A stretch of DNA of 18,882 nucleotides from Alphaproteobacteria bacterium (lineage in GTDB: Bacteria > Pseudomonadota > Alphaproteobacteria > Rhizobiales > Beijerinckiaceae), in NCBI GenBank assembly GCA_009920595.1, contig RFZR01000010.1:1-18882 (forward strand). Reading direction: 5' to 3'. The position numbers and the translations under genes are program-made. Position 1 is the first letter of the stretch; each line of letters opens with the position of its first letter. Positions 15,849 to 18,882 of this stretch are shown piece by piece. Under the pieces are notes generated by a model that did no database searches, had not been told where the DNA came from, and was given only the letters and a program-made list of their open reading frames with translations.

Positions 15849-15963
15849 GGCATAGGGCAGACATTTTGATCTTATGGTCAAGTTTTTGTCATGATTTTAT
15901 TGTGGGGGGTGCGTATTTTCCTTGACCTTACCCTCCAGTTCAAAATTTAATGTCTGCTATGCC
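15849..15963. repeat. Two related sequence blocks in opposite orientation between metC and aapJ
   Basis: On the plus strand, 15922-15963 contains TTGACC, then TCAAAA, TGTCTGC and TATGCC in that order. On the minus strand, 15881-15849 contains the same four elements in the same order, with different spacing. Each block points toward the gene it precedes. They may be a duplicated promoter or paired binding sites for a common regulator. The arrangement is directly visible; the function is inference. Confidence 0.5.
15922..15951 (+). promoter_or_regulatory. Likely sigma-70 promoter of the aap operon
   Basis: TTGACC at 15922-15927 is a good alphaproteobacterial -35 element. TTTAAT at 15946-15951, after an 18-base spacer, is a fair -10. 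Transcription would begin near 15958, leaving a leader of about 60 bases that holds a hairpin and a strong Shine-Dalgarno before aapJ. Confidence 0.5.
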
Positions 15964-15978
15964 TGAGGGGCATGGATT

Positions 15979-16014
15979 GGGCGGCGTGTGTAGCGCGCCC
16001 AAAACTCTGGAGGA
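15979..16014 (+). promoter_or_regulatory. aapJ leader hairpin and strong ribosome binding site
   Basis: GGGCG plus CG (15979-15986, with one bulged G) can pair with CGCGCCC (15994-16000) around a seven-base loop. GGAGGA at 16009-16014 lies just after it, with ATG at 16019. A smaller ATGCC/GGCAT hairpin lies at 15959-15973. The ribosome site is near consensus, as expected for an abundant binding protein. A regulatory role for the hairpins is inference. Confidence 0.45.
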
Positions 16015-16018
16015 CTAA

Positions 16019-17035
16019 ATGAAGAAACTGATCGCTGCAGCCATTGTGGCTGCTGCCAGTGTCGGCCTTGTGTCTGTAGCGTCTGCCGGCACGCTCGATA
16101 ATGTGAAGGCCAAGGGACAACTCGTCTGCGGCTCGAACCCGGGTACAGCCGGTTTCGGTGTGCCGGACCAGAAGGGTAACTGGACCGGTCTCGATGTTGA
16201 TTATTGCCGTGCGATCGCAGCGGCGATTTTCAATGACCCGACCAAAGTCAAATTCGTTCCGCTTTCATCGAAGGATCGGTTCACCGCTTTGGCTTCTGGC
16301 GAAGTCGATGTGTTGATCCGTAACTCGACCTGGACCATGTCGCGTGAATCAACACTCGGCATCATCTGGGCCGGCGTGAATTTCTATGATGGTCAGGGCT
16401 TCATGGTGAACAAGAAGCTCAATGTAAAATCCGCTAAGGAATTGAACGGCGCGTCGATCTGCGTGCAACAAGGCACAACGACCGAGTTGAACCTCGCCGA
16501 CTATTTCCGTGCGAACAAGATGGACTACAAGGTTGTCACATTCGGTACTTCGGAAGAAGCGCTGAAGGCCTATGACTCAGGCCGTTGCGACAGCTACACG
16601 ACCGACCGTTCGGGCCTCGCGGCTGACCGTCTGTCGATGGCAAAGCCTGATGATCACATCATTCTTCCTGAAGTCATTTCGAAGGAGCCGCTCGGCCCCG
16701 TCGTTCGTCAGGGTGATGACCAGTGGTTGAACCTCGTTAAGTGGGTTCACTATGCATTGTTGACCACCGAAGAACTCGGCATCACATCGAAGAATGTTGA
16801 TGAACAGCTGAAGTCCGACAATCCGGAAATCAAGCGCGTTCTCGGTGTTGAAGGTAAATTCGGTGAGTCGCTCGGCTTGTCGAATGCCTGGGTTGTCCAG
16901 ATCCTGAAGGGTGTGGGCAATTACGAAGAAATCTTCGAACGTAATGTCGGCCCGAACACCCCGATCCAACTCGCTCGTTCGTCGAACGCGCTTTGGTCAA
17001 AGGGTGGCCTGCAATACGCACCGCCGATCCGCTAA
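16019..17035 (+). CDS. aapJ: General L-amino acid ABC transporter, periplasmic binding protein AapJ
   Basis: AapJ captures L-amino acids in the periplasm and hands them to the AapQ/AapM permease. The 338 residues start with a signal peptide (MKKLIAAAIVAAASVGLVSVASA, cleavage expected after ASA). The mature solute-binding fold is typical of family 3: TLDNVKAKGQLVCGSNPGTAGFGV, the WTGLDVDYCRAIAAAIF block, VKFVPLSSKDRFTALASGEVDVLIRNSTWTMSRE, and a C-terminal YEEIFERNVGPNTPI. The long insertions and two cysteine pairs fit the AapJ subgroup rather than short FliY-like binders. Lysine codons are mostly AAG (19 AAG to 5 AAA by my count), unlike neighbours, consistent with high expression. It has a leader hairpin, a strong ribosome site, and a strong hairpin just after the stop. 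Confidence 0.96.
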   Translation: MKKLIAAAIVAAASVGLVSVASAGTLDNVKAKGQLVCGSNPGTAGFGVPDQKGNWTGLDVDYCRAIAAAIFNDPTKVKFVPLSSKDRFTALASGEVDVLIRNSTWTMSRESTLGIIWAGVNFYDGQGFMVNKKLNVKSAKELNGASICVQQGTTTELNLADYFRANKMDYKVVTFGTSEEALKAYDSGRCDSYTTDRSGLAADRLSMAKPDDHIILPEVISKEPLGPVVRQGDDQWLNLVKWVHYALLTTEELGITSKNVDEQLKSDNPEIKRVLGVEGKFGESLGLSNAWVVQILKGVGNYEEIFERNVGPNTPIQLARSSNALWSKGGLQYAPPIR

Positions 17036-17045
17036 TCTTAAAACA

Positions 17046-17071
17046 CCGGCGGGGCTTCACAGCCCCGCCGG
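17046..17071 (+). terminator. Strong hairpin between aapJ and aapQ (attenuator or mRNA stabiliser)
   Basis: CCGGCGGGGCT (17046-17056) and AGCCCCGCCGG (17061-17071) form a perfect 11-pair stem around a TCAC loop. The following ATTCATTTTC is only weakly T-rich, so it is probably a partial terminator or a 3' stabiliser that keeps the binding protein in excess over the permease, a common device in ABC importer operons. Confidence 0.65.
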
Positions 17072-17108
17072 ATTCATTTTCACTCGAAAAAATCAGGCGG
17101 TATGAAAT

Positions 17109-18299
17109 ATGAGTGTCGGCGTTGAGGGGCGTCCGTCAGACTCGAAGGTCGTTTTTTATAACGATCCCAGAATCCGTAGCCTGTTTTTTCAATTATTGCT
17201 TTTGGCCGCGATCGTCGCACTTTTTTGGTTCGCCTATGACAATACGGTAGCGAATTTAAAGAAGCGCAATATTGCCCAAGGTTTTGCCTTTTGGGATGTC
17301 GAAGCGGGTTTCGATATTAGCCAGACATTGATTTCTTATAGTGCTGCATCCTCTTATGGCCGCGCCTTCTGGGTGGGGCTTCTCAACACGATGCTTGTGT
17401 CGCTTGTGAGTATTTTTTTCGCCACCATCCTTGGTGTGATTATCGGGATATTGCGATTGTCGAAAAACTGGCTCGTCGCCAAATTGGCGATGGTCTATGT
17501 CGAGATATTCCGCAACGTTCCGCTGCTGCTTATTCTCTATTTCTGGTATCGCGGTGTTCTGGGCCTTCTTCCCGAGCCCCGCGAGTCAATCAAATTGCCA
17601 GCCGATATTCTTTTGAATACGCGCGGGCTATTGATGCCGAAGCCGATTTTTGCAGACGCCTTTATCTATCCCCTGATTGCGTTTGTAAGCACCGTGATTT
17701 TGGGCGCTGTTCTCTTTTGGTGGGCGCGTCGCGTTCAGGCGCGAACAGGTAAGCGGCCGAATGCCGGATTGTTTTCAATCGGCATGGTTATTGGTTTGCC
17801 GCTCATTGTTTTCTTTCTTTCCGGCTCGCCATTGAGTTTCGACATTCCGGTACAAGGTCGTTTCAACGCTTCCGGAGGCATGACTCTACCGCCTGAATTT
17901 GTCTCGATGGTCATTGGATTAACGACTTATACCGCCGCCTTTATTGCCGAAAATGTGCGTGCGGGTATCGTTGCGATCTCAAAAGGACAAACAGAAGCTG
18001 CGCAAGCGTTAGGCCTCAGTCACGGGCAGACCATTCGTCTTGTGATTATGCCGCAAGCACTCCGAGTGATCATTCCCTTGCTCAACAGCGAATATTTGAG
18101 TCTTACCAAAAACTCGTCGCTTGGCGTTTCGATTGGTTATCCCGATCTCGTGAATGTGTTCACCGGCACGGTGCTCAATCAAACAGGGCAGGCGGTGGAG
18201 ATGGTATCGGTCACGATGCTTGTCTATTTGACACTCAGTCTTTTGACGTCAGCCTTCATGAATTGGTTTAACCGCCGCGTGGCCTTGGTGGAGCGCTGA
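17109..18299 (+). CDS. aapQ: General L-amino acid ABC transporter permease AapQ
   Basis: AapQ is one of two inner-membrane subunits of the Aap importer, which moves many L-amino acids inward using the ATPase AapP. The 396 residues have a first membrane helix near 30-50 (LFFQLLLLAAIVALFWFAY), a large periplasmic insertion with several more helices, and the HisM-type permease core: GLLNTMLVSLVSIFFATILGVIIGILRL, VEIFRNVPLLLILYFWYRGVL, and the EAA loop EAAQALGLSHGQTIRLVIMPQALRVIIP that docks on the ATPase. The long insertion between core helices is typical of AapQ compared with short HisQ/HisM. ATG 17109 is preceded by AGGCGG; the ATG at 17102 is out of frame. The stop is one base before the aapM start, so the two are translated as a pair. 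Confidence 0.95.
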   Translation: MSVGVEGRPSDSKVVFYNDPRIRSLFFQLLLLAAIVALFWFAYDNTVANLKKRNIAQGFAFWDVEAGFDISQTLISYSAASSYGRAFWVGLLNTMLVSLVSIFFATILGVIIGILRLSKNWLVAKLAMVYVEIFRNVPLLLILYFWYRGVLGLLPEPRESIKLPADILLNTRGLLMPKPIFADAFIYPLIAFVSTVILGAVLFWWARRVQARTGKRPNAGLFSIGMVIGLPLIVFFLSGSPLSFDIPVQGRFNASGGMTLPPEFVSMVIGLTTYTAAFIAENVRAGIVAISKGQTEAAQALGLSHGQTIRLVIMPQALRVIIPLLNSEYLSLTKNSSLGVSIGYPDLVNVFTGTVLNQTGQAVEMVSVTMLVYLTLSLLTSAFMNWFNRRVALVER

Positions 18300-18300
18300 C

Positions 18301-18882
18301 ATGAGCGGAGCAAGCGAATTAAAATTTGTCCGTTCGCAGTTTAGCGATGCTTTACCTAGCGATGCTTTACCCCCGCCTATGCGCACGTCGGGCATTCTTC
18401 ACTGGGCGAAGGAAAATCTGTTCTCGTCCGTGTTCAACACAATTCTCACGCTTCTCATTCTGTATGGCCTCTTTCAAATCATTCCAGGAATGATTGATCG
18501 ACTGTTCATCAACGCCATTTGGACGGCCAACAGCAGCAAAGATTGTAATCCGGAAGTGCTCGGCCGTTCTGTTGGGGTCTGCTGGGGCTTTGTGAATGCG
18601 CATTGGGGCTATTTCATCTTCGGTCAATATCCCGAGCACTTGCGCTGGCGGCCGGAGTTGTTTTTTGTGCTCGAAGCCATAGGTTTGGTTTGGCTCCTCG
18701 CGCCGAGCATTCCGCGCAAAGATTGGGCGATGATTTATTTCTTCATCGTCTTTCCCATTGTTGGTTTTATGCTTTTGCACGGGGCTCCCTCATTGGGTCT
18801 GCCGATTGTGCAAACGCATTTCTGGGGCGGCTTTCTTGTCTCCATCGTTATCGGGACCGTTGGAATTGTCATCTCGGTTCCT
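18301..18882 (+). CDS. aapM: General L-amino acid ABC transporter permease AapM, 5' part (partial)
   Basis: The frame runs open from ATG 18301 to the window edge, 194 codons. AapM partners AapQ as the second permease of the amino-acid importer. The N-terminal segment is polar. A membrane helix FNTILTLLILYGLFQIIPGMI (about 44-64) is followed by a periplasmic stretch with CNPEVLGRSVGVCWGFVNAHWGYFIFGQYP, which is the AapM hallmark. Further helices follow (FFVLEAIGLVWLLAP, WAMIYFFIVFPIVGFMLL), and THFWGGFLVSIVIGTVGI begins the permease core. The EAA loop lies beyond the window. The N-terminus has a tandem repeat giving SDALPSDALP. The gene starts one base after the aapQ stop. The aapP ATPase is expected next, outside the window. 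Confidence 0.93.
   Translation, partial: MSGASELKFVRSQFSDALPSDALPPPMRTSGILHWAKENLFSSVFNTILTLLILYGLFQIIPGMIDRLFINAIWTANSSKDCNPEVLGRSVGVCWGFVNAHWGYFIFGQYPEHLRWRPELFFVLEAIGLVWLLAPSIPRKDWAMIYFFIVFPIVGFMLLHGAPSLGLPIVQTHFWGGFLVSIVIGTVGIVISVP
18343..18372 (+). repeat. 15-bp tandem duplication in aapM
   Basis: The unit AGCGATGCTTTACCT at 18343-18357 is followed directly by AGCGATGCTTTACCC at 18358-18372, one base different. It is in frame and doubles the peptide SDALP in the polar N-terminal tail. It looks like a recent slippage duplication with no obvious effect. Confidence 0.8.

Noticed and set aside
18367..18780. Minus-strand open frame over aapM
   Set aside because: The plus-strand frame from 18301 encodes clear AapM motifs and follows aapQ by one base; the reverse frame is a shadow.
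1..18882. A new defence, toxin or secondary-metabolite system
   Set aside because: Every sizeable frame is accounted for by a known housekeeping or transport family, and no gene-sized unexplained gap remains.

Overview
This window is a chromosomal, largely housekeeping segment of an alphaproteobacterium, most likely of the order Hyphomicrobiales (Rhizobiales). The evidence is the gene order acpP-fabF-mltG-gmk, then rsmA/lptD/lptG/lptF back-to-back against pepA-holC and an ABC-F gene; a small NDUFS4-like complex I subunit, an alphaproteobacterial/mitochondrial trait; an AapJ/AapQ/AapM amino-acid transporter; and tRNA genes with encoded CCA ends. Base composition is moderate for this order. I see no transposase, integrase, phage gene, CRISPR array or toxin module.

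Layout. Bases 1-3740 (+): the 3' end of acpP, fabF (fatty acid elongation), mltG (peptidoglycan transglycosylase) and gmk (guanylate kinase). Bases 3741-9263 (-): a tightly packed operon read lptF-lptG-lptD-rsmA, giving the inner-membrane LPS export permease pair, the outer-membrane LPS translocon and the 16S rRNA dimethylase. Bases 9406-11443 (+): pepA and holC. Bases 11459-13327 (-): a YheS-like ABC-F ATPase. Bases 13448-14008 (+): tRNA-Pro(UGG), the NDUFS4-like gene and tRNA-Arg(UCU). Bases 14032-14631 (+): an FMN-binding PNPOx-like protein. Bases 14628-15824 (-): a MetC-type PLP enzyme. Bases 16019-18882 (+): aapJ, aapQ and a truncated aapM. No gene-free stretch exceeds 300 bases.

How the parts fit. 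The first two thirds serve envelope building: fatty acids, peptidoglycan and LPS transport. PepA-HolC and ABC-F are general housekeeping genes. The right end is amino-acid nutrition, a sulfur amino-acid lyase divergent from a broad-specificity amino-acid importer.

I found no convincing new biological system. The points most worth a second look are: (1) surA and pdxA, normally between lptD and rsmA, are absent, and yicC, normally between mltG and gmk, is absent, leaving clean junctions; (2) the lptG/lptD junction has no usable ATG in the LptD frame but carries a 10-codon mini-ORF linking the two genes; (3) the metC and aapJ upstream regions carry two related sequence blocks in opposite orientation; (4) there are strong hairpins between aapJ and aapQ and in the lptF-pepA divergent region.
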